Below are positions 14,116 through 21,135 of a stretch of 25,569 nt of DNA, in pieces. Each line of letters begins with the position of its first letter. The first letter of the stretch is position 1. Both the position numbers and the translations under genes were made by a program. Source of the stretch: Candidatus Liptonbacteria bacterium (GTDB taxonomy: Bacteria; Patescibacteriota; Minisyncoccia; UBA6257; 2-01-FULL-56-20); contig JACRFR010000056.1 of assembly GCA_016212635.1 (NCBI GenBank), forward strand, positions 1-25,569. The letters run 5' to 3'. A model generated the notes under the pieces. That model saw nothing but the letters and a program-made list of their open reading frames with translations. It ran no database searches and had not been told where the DNA came from.

Positions 14116-14159
14116 ATTCGCGTTATTACCTCTGCTATTAGCGTTATTTGCGATTACTC
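14116..14159 (+). repeat. GCGTTATT-type dispersed repeat, copy C
   Basis: Ends with GCGATTACTC one base before the flippase ATG at 14161, and lies 34 bases after copy B in the same orientation. Confidence 0.85.
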
Positions 14160-14160
14160 C

Positions 14161-15615
14161 ATGTGGCTGCGCGTTAAATCCCTTCTGCTCCAGAATCAAA
14201 ACCTGCGGCAAACCGTGGCCAAAAACACGTTCTGGCTGTTTTTCGGCCAAACTGTTTCCCGCCTGATCCGGACCGCGATCATAATCTACGCCGCGCGGGT
14301 TTTGGGTGCCGAGCAATGGGGCGTTTTCGCTTATGCCCTGTCGGTAGCGGCCCTGTTTACCGTGCTTATTGATTTCGGCATCAACGCAATCATTACCCGC
14401 GAATCCAGCCGGGATTTGGCTATTCAAGAACGGTACTTTGCAACCGCACTCGCGATCAAACTGGCGATGTTCGCAGTAGTTGCTTTGATCCTGGTGCTCG
14501 GCATGCCGGTCTTGGTGCGGCAAGCCGAGGTTCGCGCCTTACTTTGGACCGTGGTTTTGATCATCGGTTTTGACAGTTTCAAAGATTTTGGAGCGGCGCT
14601 TTCGCGGGCTTGGGAAAAAATGGAGATCGAGGCGGGGATACACATCCTGACCAATGCTGCGATCGTCGTCGCCGGATTTCTGGCCCTTTGGCTCTCTCCC
14701 ACCCCTGGTGCCCTGGCCTGGGGCTACGCGGTCGGAACCGGTGTGGGCATGCTGGTCTCATTCCTGCCCTTCCGCCGCTATTTTCAAAGTCTCCGCCAAA
14801 ACTTCTCTTGGCAACTAGTGCGACCGATCTTTGTATCCTGTTGGCCCCTAGCGCTCATGGGCATCCTGGGCGGCTTAATGCTCAATACCGACACCATCAT
14901 GATCGGCTGGTTCCGTGACACTGCTCAAGTCGGCTACTACGCCGCCGCTCAAAGGATCGGCCAACTTATTTACATTCTGCCGGGTCTCGTCGCCGCCGCT
15001 TTGTTTCCATCCCTCGCCAAATTTGCCGCGGACCGCGACCGCTTCCGCTCGCTTTTAGATAAATCACTCACGATGCTCTCGCTCATCGCCGTACCCGCCA
15101 TGATCGGGGGAGTGATACTGGCCCAGAAAATTATCGTCCTGCTTTTCGGCTCCGCTTACGCGCCCGCCGCCGCAAGCTTCTTTCTGATGAACTTGACCTA
15201 CCTGCCGGTCTTTCTTGCCGCCAATTTGGGCAACGCGGTTTTTGCCCTAAACCAGGAACGGAAGCTCTTCGGTTATTTTCTGATCGGCGCGGTCGGCAAC
15301 GCGGCCTTCAACCTCCTGTTTATTCCCTGGCTGGGCATCACCGGCGCGGCGCTGTCTACTCTGGTCAATCAGATCATCGCCACCAGCTTCTTATTTTTTA
15401 TACTCCGCCGAGAAACATCCTTAGCTTTCTTTCGGCAGACCGGAAAGATCTTCCTGGCGGCCCTGGTCATGGGCGTCGGGGTTTATTTATTAGAACTAAA
15501 CCAGGTACCAGTTCTGCTCAATATCGCCGCGGGGGCGATCATCTACTTAGTGATGCTTCGCGTCGCGCGGGAAACCCTGCTTATCGAGGCCTGGAACACC
15601 GTCCGCGGGCGGTAA
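14161..15615 (+). CDS. Wzx-like polysaccharide flippase (MOP superfamily)
   Basis: Integral membrane protein of 484 residues expected to flip undecaprenyl-linked sugar units across the membrane. NTFWLFFGQTVSRLIRTAIIIYAARVLGAEQWGVFAYA is the typical first helix pair of this family, and about 12-14 hydrophobic segments follow. PGLVAAALFPSLAKF and the cytosolic loop with DRDRFRSLLDKSLTML are also usual. Start: the ATG at 14161 is chosen; a TTG further upstream would read through repeat copy C. It completes a block with the sugar transferase and epimerase; a polymerase and glycosyltransferases are not in this window. Confidence 0.9.
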   Translation: MWLRVKSLLLQNQNLRQTVAKNTFWLFFGQTVSRLIRTAIIIYAARVLGAEQWGVFAYALSVAALFTVLIDFGINAIITRESSRDLAIQERYFATALAIKLAMFAVVALILVLGMPVLVRQAEVRALLWTVVLIIGFDSFKDFGAALSRAWEKMEIEAGIHILTNAAIVVAGFLALWLSPTPGALAWGYAVGTGVGMLVSFLPFRRYFQSLRQNFSWQLVRPIFVSCWPLALMGILGGLMLNTDTIMIGWFRDTAQVGYYAAAQRIGQLIYILPGLVAAALFPSLAKFAADRDRFRSLLDKSLTMLSLIAVPAMIGGVILAQKIIVLLFGSAYAPAAASFFLMNLTYLPVFLAANLGNAVFALNQERKLFGYFLIGAVGNAAFNLLFIPWLGITGAALSTLVNQIIATSFLFFILRRETSLAFFRQTGKIFLAALVMGVGVYLLELNQVPVLLNIAAGAIIYLVMLRVARETLLIEAWNTVRGR

Positions 15616-15631
15616 GCCCCCGGTCCAAATT

Positions 15632-15683
15632 CCCCTCCTTTTCTTCCGCCGAAGGCGGATCGGCCTCTGGCGGAAAGGAGGGG
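15632..15683. repeat. GC-rich inverted repeat after the flippase gene
   Basis: CCCCTCCTTT...TCCGCC (15632-15650) pairs with GGCGGAAAGGAGGGG (15669-15683) apart from a 4-nt bulge. Inside is the word TCCGCCGAAGGCGGA, seen with one change at 25545-25559. It may act as a terminator-like structure, though no T-run follows. Confidence 0.6.
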
Positions 15684-15769
15684 CAGGGGGAGGTCAAGAG
15701 AAAGAGTGGTGTACAAGCCGCGGCTCCTGGCCTACAATCAAAACATGGTGTAGATACGCTTAACGAATG

Positions 15770-15805
15770 CCCGCCCGCAACGCTCTCGCTTGCGAGGCGG
15801 GCGGG
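15770..15805. repeat. second GC-rich hairpin in the same spacer
   Basis: CCCGCCCGCAA pairs with TTGCG...GCGGGCGGG with an asymmetric bulge. No T-run. No gene is evident in 15616-15885 besides these structures and repeat copy D. Confidence 0.5.
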
Positions 15806-15835
15806 GCGCATCCGAATGGTTACGGATATAGATTA

Positions 15836-15877
15836 ATTTGCGTTATTTGCTTTAATTCGCATTATTTGCGATTACTC
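15836..15877 (+). repeat. GCGTTATT-type dispersed repeat, copy D
   Basis: Ends eight bases before the glyA ATG. The first half carries the TTATTTGC variant also seen in copy A. Confidence 0.8.
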
Positions 15878-15885
15878 TTACTCCC

Positions 15886-17184
15886 ATGAACACACCTCTA
15901 CAACAAGAAGACCCTCAAACGTACGACTTGATCCAGGGCGAAAAAAAGAGGCAGAAGGAAGGTTTGGAAATGATCCCTTCGGAAAATTACGTATCCCCCG
16001 CCATTTTGGAGGCGCTGGGTTCCGTTTTCACGAATAAATATTCCGAGGGTTACCCGGGCCTGCGTTACTACGGGGGCCAGGAATTCACGGACCGGCTGGA
16101 AAGTTTGGCGATAGAAAGAGCCAAAAAACTTTTCCGCTCCGACCATGCCAACGTCCAGCCGCTATCTGGTTCCCCGATGAATCAGGCGGTTTACCTGGCC
16201 CTGCTCCAGCCGGGCGATTGCATCATGGGCATGGACTTGTCCCATGGCGGACACTTGACCCATGGCCACCCCGTGAGCCACATGGGCAAGTTATTTAATT
16301 GGGTACGCTACAAGACCCACCCCGAGGAACAAGGCCGGATCGATTTCGATGAACTTCTGGCTCTGGCCAAAGAACATCGGCCTAAAGTGATCCTCTGCGG
16401 CTACACGAGCTACCCTAGAGACCTGGACTATGCCGGCTTCAAGCGAGTGGCGGACGAGGTGGGAGCGTTCACTATGGCGGACGTGGCCCACATCGGCGGA
16501 CTGATCGCCGCCGACGTCATGCGCAATCCTTTTGATTACGGTTTCGATATTGTCACGACTACTACCCACAAAACCTTGCGGGGGCCGAGAGGTGGAATGA
16601 TCTTAACTAAAGGGAAAGTGGGCAATCCCCTCAAGGCGGTAGAGCTGACCCGAGAAAATTTGCCGACCGTTATAGACCGTTCCGTATTCCCGGGATTACA
16701 GGGCGGGCCGCACATGAATACCATCGCGGCAATTGCGGTCATGCTCCAGGAAGCCATGCAGCCGGAGTTCAAGGAATATGCCCAGCAAGTCCTAAAGAAC
16801 GCGAAGGCACTCGCGGCGGAACTTATGGCGCAGGGCGCGGAGCTCGTAACGGGTGGAACCGATAATCACATGATGGTCATCGACAGCGTGGCCTCTTTTG
16901 AGTTGGGCGGCGCGGAATTAGAGAAGCTTCTGGACTCGGTGGGCATAACTACCAACAAGAGCATGATCCCGGACGACCCCCGGCCGCCGTTCAATCCCTC
17001 CGGCGTGCGGCTCGGCACCCCGGCCATGACCACCCGCGGCGTCAAGGAAGATGGGGCCCGGCGGATAGCTGGCTGGATCATTCAAGCGGTTCAAGCCCGG
17101 ACGGACAGCGTCAAGCTCGCCGAAATCCGAGCTCAAGTCAAAGAATTTTCACTGGCCTACCCGGTACCGGGGATACCTTCATAA
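15886..17184 (+). CDS. glyA: serine hydroxymethyltransferase
   Basis: PLP enzyme that converts serine and tetrahydrofolate to glycine and 5,10-methylene-tetrahydrofolate, the one-carbon unit that ThyX needs. Full length at 432 residues. SENYVSPAILEALGSVFTNKYSEGYPGLRYYGG is the N-terminal signature; the PLP lysine is K229 in TTTTHKTLRGPRGG; DVAHIGGLIAADV holds the conserved Asp-Ala-His that positions the cofactor; GSPMNQAVY and RLGTPAMTTRG are also canonical. No Shine-Dalgarno site; repeat copy D is directly upstream. It begins the one-carbon/dTTP part of the window. Confidence 0.97.
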   Translation: MNTPLQQEDPQTYDLIQGEKKRQKEGLEMIPSENYVSPAILEALGSVFTNKYSEGYPGLRYYGGQEFTDRLESLAIERAKKLFRSDHANVQPLSGSPMNQAVYLALLQPGDCIMGMDLSHGGHLTHGHPVSHMGKLFNWVRYKTHPEEQGRIDFDELLALAKEHRPKVILCGYTSYPRDLDYAGFKRVADEVGAFTMADVAHIGGLIAADVMRNPFDYGFDIVTTTTHKTLRGPRGGMILTKGKVGNPLKAVELTRENLPTVIDRSVFPGLQGGPHMNTIAAIAVMLQEAMQPEFKEYAQQVLKNAKALAAELMAQGAELVTGGTDNHMMVIDSVASFELGGAELEKLLDSVGITTNKSMIPDDPRPPFNPSGVRLGTPAMTTRGVKEDGARRIAGWIIQAVQARTDSVKLAEIRAQVKEFSLAYPVPGIPS

Positions 17185-17194
17185 AACACGCGAC

Positions 17195-17215
17195 ATGAAG
17201 CATGAAGCATAGAAC
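17195..17215. repeat. heptamer array ATGAAGC
   Basis: ATGAAGC, ATGAAGC, ATAGAAC in 7-nt register in the short glyA downstream spacer. Seventeen bases are the reverse complement of 3579-3595. Confidence 0.65.
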
Positions 17216-17220
17216 ACTTT

Positions 17221-18081
17221 ATGAACCTCACGGAAAAAGGCGCCAACAATCCAATAGCCGGGGAAGGATTTATCGTTACGACTCGAGATTGTGAATTTTT
17301 GGGTGAGATTTTCAGCCAATCATTCACCGCGGAGGAAGTCGCGCACCGGATCGAGCTGGAAAGGACTCACTTGAGACAAGCGGAAATCAAAAGAGGGCTA
17401 GAACGTTCCCGGAGAAGATTCCTGTCCTTAATGAAAAGATGGGGAGTGGCACTCGGCCAACTGGCGCCGCTCCACGCGGAAGGTAAAACTCAACATCTTA
17501 TGGGACTTCTTCGCGGCGGAGAAGCCGATCAACGACGCGCCAAGCTCTGGCTAAATGACAAGAATCACGCGGATGGATATTTCGCCGAGGAAAAGAATAC
17601 GGCCTTCTTGTTGGCGGGGCCCGACTTTCTTAAGCACTACGGCAAACCGTGGCAGTTGGAGCGGTTATACTTACATGAGCGATTCCATGGGGCCGGCCAC
17701 CCCGGCACGGAACGCGGCTTCGGGGGCGGAGTGGTAGAAGAGGGATGGGTAGAATACCTGGCTAAAAAATATAGCGTTCACGGGGAAACAGAGGAGCTGG
17801 AAAGAGACATGCGAGAAATGGGCGATTCAATGCGCGGAGAGAATTTTGACTTCTTGGGATATAATACAGATTTATTGGAAACGATCATGCGCCACGGAAA
17901 TCTCTCCGAGCAGGACCTCATTCTCGCTTTCTTCCACGGGCAAACCGCTCCCCTGCGCGAGCGGCTTAATAGAACTTTTGGCCCGGGGTCTGCTAGCGTC
18001 TTAATGGAAGATGGCCTACCTCTGAAGCAGAGAGCTTATCTGCCTACCGGCAAGATGAATGAACTCGTTTACAGCCGTTAA
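17221..18081 (+). CDS. putative gluzincin-type zinc metallopeptidase
   Basis: An unassigned 286-residue protein with a credible zinc site. YLHERFHGAGH places HExxH at 152-156, and VVEEGWVEYLAKKY places Glu174 17 residues after the second His in an EEGWxEY context much like the NEGFAxY of gluzincin peptidases, so E174 is the likely third ligand and E153 the catalytic base. The first 110 residues are helical and charged (ELERTHLRQAEIKRGLERSRRR). No signal peptide or membrane helix is visible, so it should be cytosolic. The C-terminal ~80 residues have no recognised motif. It lies 36 bases after glyA on the same strand. Protease activity is inferred from the motif. Confidence 0.65.
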   Translation: MNLTEKGANNPIAGEGFIVTTRDCEFLGEIFSQSFTAEEVAHRIELERTHLRQAEIKRGLERSRRRFLSLMKRWGVALGQLAPLHAEGKTQHLMGLLRGGEADQRRAKLWLNDKNHADGYFAEEKNTAFLLAGPDFLKHYGKPWQLERLYLHERFHGAGHPGTERGFGGGVVEEGWVEYLAKKYSVHGETEELERDMREMGDSMRGENFDFLGYNTDLLETIMRHGNLSEQDLILAFFHGQTAPLRERLNRTFGPGSASVLMEDGLPLKQRAYLPTGKMNELVYSR

Positions 18082-18111
18082 CCGCCTGCTTGCTTTTTAC
18101 CCACCACGCCC

Positions 18112-18280
18112 ATGCTCCTTCTCGACGGCAAAAAAAATAGCATCCGAGATTCTAGCCCGCCTGCGCGCCGAGCCCGTGCCCAAGAAATTCCTGGCTGGCG
18201 TTTTGATCGGTGACGACCCGGCCTCGGTAAGTTTCCGGAAGATCAAGCAACGCACTGCGGAGAAGCTGGATGTGGATTAG
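18112..18280 (+). pseudogene. folD: folD 5' fragment, frameshifted and truncated
   Basis: Begins MLLLDGKK like the intact folD at 18842. A run of eight As (18130-18137) shifts the frame by one; removing one A restores KKIASEILARLRAEPVPKKF and 54 codons that match intact FolD at about 42 positions. A TAG (18278-18280) replaces the TAT (Tyr) codon of the intact gene, and homology ends there. It therefore holds only the substrate-domain start and cannot be active. The HicBA module separates it from the intact gene. Confidence 0.88.
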
Positions 18281-18288
18281 CGGGAAAA

Positions 18289-18323
18289 TGTTATTTGCCG
18301 TTCCCGTTGTAACATGATAAAAT
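18289..18323 (+). promoter_or_regulatory. hicBA promoter TTGCCG-17-TAAAAT with a TGTTA/TAACA dyad
   Basis: TTGCCG (18295-18300), 17 bases and TAAAAT (18318-18323) are followed by six bases and the hicB ATG, so the mRNA is likely leaderless. TGTTA (18289-18293) and TAACA (18310-18314) form a dyad across the promoter, a plausible HicB operator. Confidence 0.6.
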
Positions 18324-18329
18324 CAATCC

Positions 18330-18563
18330 ATGTTGAAACGGCAGGAAAAAGTTTACGATTTTGAAGTGGTCCTAGAATCCAACGGTTCGGGCTATACGGT
18401 CACTGTCCCCCTCCTACCCGGCCTGGTAACGGAGGGTGCCAATTTGAAGGAGGCACGGGCCATGGCGAGAGACGCCATTCTATGCCACTTAGAAGGCATT
18501 CTCAAAAACATAGTTTCGATTCCGCGCCGCCCCGTGCGAGAAAGAGTTTCGCGTTTCGCTTAA
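18330..18563 (+). CDS. hicB: HicB-like antitoxin
   Basis: A 77-residue protein with the HicB partial RNase-H-like fold: YDFEVVLESNGSGYTVTVPLLPGLVTEGANLKEARAMARDAILCHLE has the strand-turn-strand, the PxLPG loop and the following helix of the family. It should bind and neutralise the HicA toxin encoded 15 bases downstream. No separate DNA-binding domain (ribbon-helix-helix or HTH) is obvious in the short C-terminus (RRPVRERVSRFA), although the basic tail might serve. Gene order is antitoxin first. Confidence 0.85.
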   Translation: MLKRQEKVYDFEVVLESNGSGYTVTVPLLPGLVTEGANLKEARAMARDAILCHLEGILKNIVSIPRRPVRERVSRFA

Positions 18564-18578
18564 TTTTGTCTTAAAGTA

Positions 18579-18806
18579 GTGCCCAAACTACCCCGTATAC
18601 CTTCCGTTCTTGTTATCCGGGCGTTGAAGCGAGCCGGATTTTACGAACATCATCAAACCGGCGGACATATCCAGCTAAAACGCGCGGATCAGCCGAATGT
18701 CAGAGTAACCATTCCCTGCCACCGAAAAGACCTGACGCCCAAAACACTGAAATCAATTCTGGAACAAGTCAATTTGACCGTGGATGAATTCATTCGATTT
18801 CTTTAG
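18579..18806 (+). CDS. hicA: HicA-like mRNA interferase toxin
   Basis: A 75-residue toxin expected to cleave mRNA and block translation. The dsRNA-binding-like fold is clear: RIPSVLVIRALKRAGFYEHHQTGGHIQLKR with the catalytic histidine H30 in TGGH, then VRVTIPCHRKDLTPKTLKSIL and VNLTVDEFI. The GTG at 18579 is the start. The frame is intact and all key residues are present, so it is probably active and held by HicB. It ends 35 bases before intact folD. Confidence 0.88.
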   Translation: MPKLPRIPSVLVIRALKRAGFYEHHQTGGHIQLKRADQPNVRVTIPCHRKDLTPKTLKSILEQVNLTVDEFIRFL

Positions 18807-18841
18807 ATTTTTCGCTGTTGTCCCTCTACTTGTTACTCGCT

Positions 18842-19771
18842 ATGTTTCCCCTAGACGGTAAAAAGATCGCGGAGGAAATCTTGGACCGGCTGGGCGCGCG
18901 GCCCGTGCCCAAGAAATTCCTGGCGGGGGTGATAATCGGCGATGACCCGGCTTCGATCAGTTTCCAAAACATCAAAAAGCGCACGGCGGAAAAACTCGGC
19001 GTGGATTATCGGATCTATCGTCTGGATCCGGAACTCGGTAATGATAGTTTGCGCCGGGAGGTGGGTAAGATCGCGGCACATAAAACTTGCGGCGGAGTAA
19101 TCGTCCAGCTGCCTTTGCCGGAAGATCTGGGCCGACACTACGTAATGAACGCCATCCCGCGGGAGAAAGACCCAGACGTACTGGGCGAGCGAGCCTTGGG
19201 CGCCTTCTACGCCGGCCGGAGCAAGATTCTGCCTCCCTCGGTCACCACCCTCTCCAGTATCCTGGCGCGGATTTACGCAGATGAAACGCGGATTAACGCG
19301 GAAAGAAGCGACTCACCTTATTTAAAAAGTTTAGCTGTGGCCGTGATTGGGACTGGCTTTCTAATCGGCCGGCCGATTGTTCACTGGCTGATGGATAAGG
19401 TTAAAGAACTTATCATTCTAGGCAAGCGAAGCGACTTGTCGATCCTCCAAACCGCCGACCTGGTCGTGACCGGCACCGGCGTACCGGGACTCGTCAAACC
19501 CGAGATGCTGAAAGATGGCGCGAGCGTAATCGACTTCGGCTACGGGAAAGTAAGCGAAAAGCGAAAAGCGAAAAGCGAAAAGCTATATTCAGATACGGAA
19601 GAACTGCTCCTAGGGGACGAGAGTCCGCTGCTCGTCGGGGATTTTGATTCCTCGCTCATCGCTCATCGCTCTTCGCTTCTCGCTTCGGCGTGGTACACCC
19701 CCACTCCCGGCGGCACCGGCCCAATCTTAGTTGCCAAGCTTTTCGAGAATTTCTACCAGCTGAACAACTAG
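18842..19771 (+). CDS. folD: methylene-THF dehydrogenase/cyclohydrolase with repeat insertions
   Basis: Interconverts 5,10-methylene-, methenyl- and 10-formyl-tetrahydrofolate with NAD(P). The catalytic lysine is K45 in FQNIKKRTAEKLGV; the usual active-site Tyr four residues earlier is Phe41. GGVIVQLPLPEDL, KDPDVLG and IGTGFLIGRP (NADP loop) and TPTPGGTGP are conserved. At 309 aa it is longer than the ~285 aa norm because of repeat-derived inserts: about 147-160 (ADETRINAERSDSP) and 238-261 (SEKRKAKSEKLYSDTEELLLGDES), with a third at ~271-281. The last two come from heptamer arrays. Start: ATG 18842; a GTG at 18818 adds only non-conserved residues. Function is likely but should be confirmed given the inserts. 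Confidence 0.9.
   Translation: MFPLDGKKIAEEILDRLGARPVPKKFLAGVIIGDDPASISFQNIKKRTAEKLGVDYRIYRLDPELGNDSLRREVGKIAAHKTCGGVIVQLPLPEDLGRHYVMNAIPREKDPDVLGERALGAFYAGRSKILPPSVTTLSSILARIYADETRINAERSDSPYLKSLAVAVIGTGFLIGRPIVHWLMDKVKELIILGKRSDLSILQTADLVVTGTGVPGLVKPEMLKDGASVIDFGYGKVSEKRKAKSEKLYSDTEELLLGDESPLLVGDFDSSLIAHRSSLLASAWYTPTPGGTGPILVAKLFENFYQLNN
19556..19583. repeat. heptamer array GCGAAAA inside folD
   Basis: Four GCGAAAA units (with flanking AAGC) read in frame as SEKRKAKSEK. A facing array of pyrimidine-rich units at 19653-19687 can pair with it (20 of 24 positions). Confidence 0.85.
19653..19687. repeat. heptamer array CGCTCAT/CGCTTCT inside folD
   Basis: Five 7-nt units: CGCTCAT twice, CGCTCTT, CGCTTCT, CGCTTCG. 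They are read in frame as AHRSSLLASA, the segment before the conserved TPTPGG. Confidence 0.85.
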
Positions 19772-19814
19772 AGCGGACAATGTATCGCGGCTGGATCTCG
19801 ATACCTACTGTCAG

Positions 19815-20147
19815 TTATCCTATCTTCTCTATCTCTTCTTTTAGCTTGGGCAGATCCTCCTTAATGGTCTGCCATAAGATTTCCGTATCCACACCAAAAT
19901 ACTCGTGGATCACTTTGTTCCTCATGCCAATAATTTTGCCCCAAGGTACCGCGGGATATTTTTCGCGCTCGTCTTCCGTAAGATTTGCCGCCGCCTCGCC
20001 CATTATTTCCAGATTGCGCACCACCGCGTCTACCGTTTTCTGGTCACCGATAAAATCAGCCATCGGCAACCCAGCCGTGTATTGTTCCACGTTTTCCAGA
20101 GCCGTCTTGATATCCACCAGATATAATCGGTAGCCCCGTTTAGACAT
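19815..20147 (-). CDS. hepT: HepT-like HEPN toxin (DUF86)
   Basis: A 110-residue helical HEPN RNase. MRNKVIHEYFGVD contains the RX4HXY motif (R76, H81, Y83) that forms the dimer active site; the tyrosine is the residue AMPylated by the partner MntA in characterised systems. The N-terminal half carries AVVRNLEIMGEAAANL, typical of the family. The start overlaps the end of the mntA-like gene by 8 bp, a tight translational coupling. Both residues needed for activity are present, so it should be functional. Confidence 0.9.
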   Translation of the reverse strand: MSKRGYRLYLVDIKTALENVEQYTAGLPMADFIGDQKTVDAVVRNLEIMGEAAANLTEDEREKYPAVPWGKIIGMRNKVIHEYFGVDTEILWQTIKEDLPKLKEEIEKIG

Positions 20148-20442
20148 ATATTACTTCTCTAAGAATGTCTTCCTTGATGGCCGGCTTTATTCCGCCAGCC
20201 GTGACCAGATCAATTTCCCGTCCGAGTATGGATTTCAAATAGCTTTCTAGATCCAAAAACCGGAAAAGGCTTGTCGGCTCGGAGAATTCCACTAAAACAT
20301 CCAGGTCGCTCATGTCAGTCTCGTCTCCCCGCGCCACCGAACCAAACACGCCCAACTTTTTAACTCGGTGGTTTTTAGTCAATACCTCCATATTGTCCCG
20401 CAATATTTGCTTAATTTGCTCAACTCCTCTTTTCATATCCAT
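20140..20442 (-). CDS. mntA: MntA-like nucleotidyltransferase antitoxin
   Basis: A 100-residue minimal nucleotidyltransferase. GVFGSVARGDETDMSDLDVLVEF holds the GSxARGD motif and the metal-binding aspartates (D46, D48). In characterised pairs it attaches AMP to the HEPN toxin and silences it. Two starts are possible: ATG 20442 or the in-frame ATG 20436. The second is favoured by a TAGAAT box exactly six bases upstream, which fits the leaderless pattern of other genes. It is transcribed together with hepT, against the neighbouring folD. Confidence 0.88.
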   Translation of the reverse strand: MDMKRGVEQIKQILRDNMEVLTKNHRVKKLGVFGSVARGDETDMSDLDVLVEFSEPTSLFRFLDLESYLKSILGREIDLVTAGGIKPAIKEDILREVIYV

Positions 20443-20448
20443 ATTCTA
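20443..20448 (-). promoter_or_regulatory. -10 box (TAGAAT) of the mntA-hepT operon
   Basis: TAGAAT on the minus strand; six bases later is the in-frame ATG at 20436. Confidence 0.4.
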
Positions 20449-20515
20449 TCCGCTTTTTCCACCCCGTGCAAATTCCCTTTTCGTTCGAGGTCGGGCCTCG
20501 ATACTTTCAAACAAT

Positions 20516-20543
20516 TCGGGGCTGGTGTATGCGCCAGCCCCGA
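20516..20543 (-). terminator. stem-loop after the DUF2934-like gene
   Basis: A 10-bp GC-rich stem, TCGGGGCTGG/CCAGCCCCGA, loop of 8, located 20 bases downstream of the minus-strand DUF2934-like gene. The minus-strand 3' side reads ATTGTTT, a weak T-tract. TACTTTT follows on the plus side. A smaller hairpin (CGAGG/CCTCG, 20486-20500) is adjacent. Confidence 0.55.
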
Positions 20544-20563
20544 TACTTTTCGTGCGCCGCGAG

Positions 20564-21076
20564 CTAGTATCTCCGCTCGCGGACGAGGTCTGCCGCCGCC
20601 CGGTACCAGTCGCCGTCCGCTGTGCCGGGCCGGGCCGCTGCCCGCCGGTCGATGTAGTTATCCCAGGCGCACTTTTTCAGCGCGTCTAGGCGCCACGCCG
20701 CCTCGTTCCAGGCGGCGCCGGCGAAGTCCCGCGGGGTACGCAGGCGATACTCATAGGCGGAGTGGTGGTCCCTCGCCCACCGCCAGTCGCCATCCGCCGT
20801 ACCCGGCAGGTTGAGCCGCACCCGCTCTTGGTAAAGCAGGCGGGCAAGCCGTGGGATGGGACCCTCAACCTTGAACCAGAGGTCAAGGGTAAGTTCGCGC
20901 GCCACCCGCTGGCGGTCGCCGGCGCGCAGCGCGCGAGGCGAGAACTGCTCGAAGGCCTCAACGCTTTCGGCCAGGTGCCAGTCCGCGACTGGATCTGGCG
21001 CGAGGCCGAATACCTGGCGCTCTTCGCACAGCGCGTAGGCCAGGTGCCTTACGCGCCGCTCCTTCTCGCTTGTCAT
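20564..21076 (-). CDS. protein of three DUF2934-like repeats
   Basis: A 170-residue soluble protein made of three imperfect repeats (~8-45, ~77-112, ~134-168). Each has a short helix and then a DWxxA helix start: DWHLAESV, DWRWARDH, DWYRAAADL; the last two share PGTADGDW. This resembles DUF2934, normally a single motif of AYxLWxxxGxPxGxxxxxW. Function is unknown. Start: the ATG at 21076 has a full Shine-Dalgarno AGGAGGT seven bases upstream, the only strong one in the window. It is GC-rich, with many Arg, Ala and Asp. An 85-nt inverted repeat lies upstream. The different start signal hints at separate origin or high expression. Confidence 0.65.
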   Translation of the reverse strand: MTSEKERRVRHLAYALCEERQVFGLAPDPVADWHLAESVEAFEQFSPRALRAGDRQRVARELTLDLWFKVEGPIPRLARLLYQERVRLNLPGTADGDWRWARDHHSAYEYRLRTPRDFAGAAWNEAAWRLDALKKCAWDNYIDRRAAARPGTADGDWYRAAADLVRERRY

Positions 21077-21135
21077 AACAACCTCCTTTCCGGCTCGGAA
21101 ACTAACACGGAACACCCCCCCCGTCAACCGAAGCA

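Noticed and set aside
15581..15811. Open frame on the minus strand over the GC-rich spacer
   Set aside because: It covers the end of the flippase gene and two hairpins and has no protein-like pattern.
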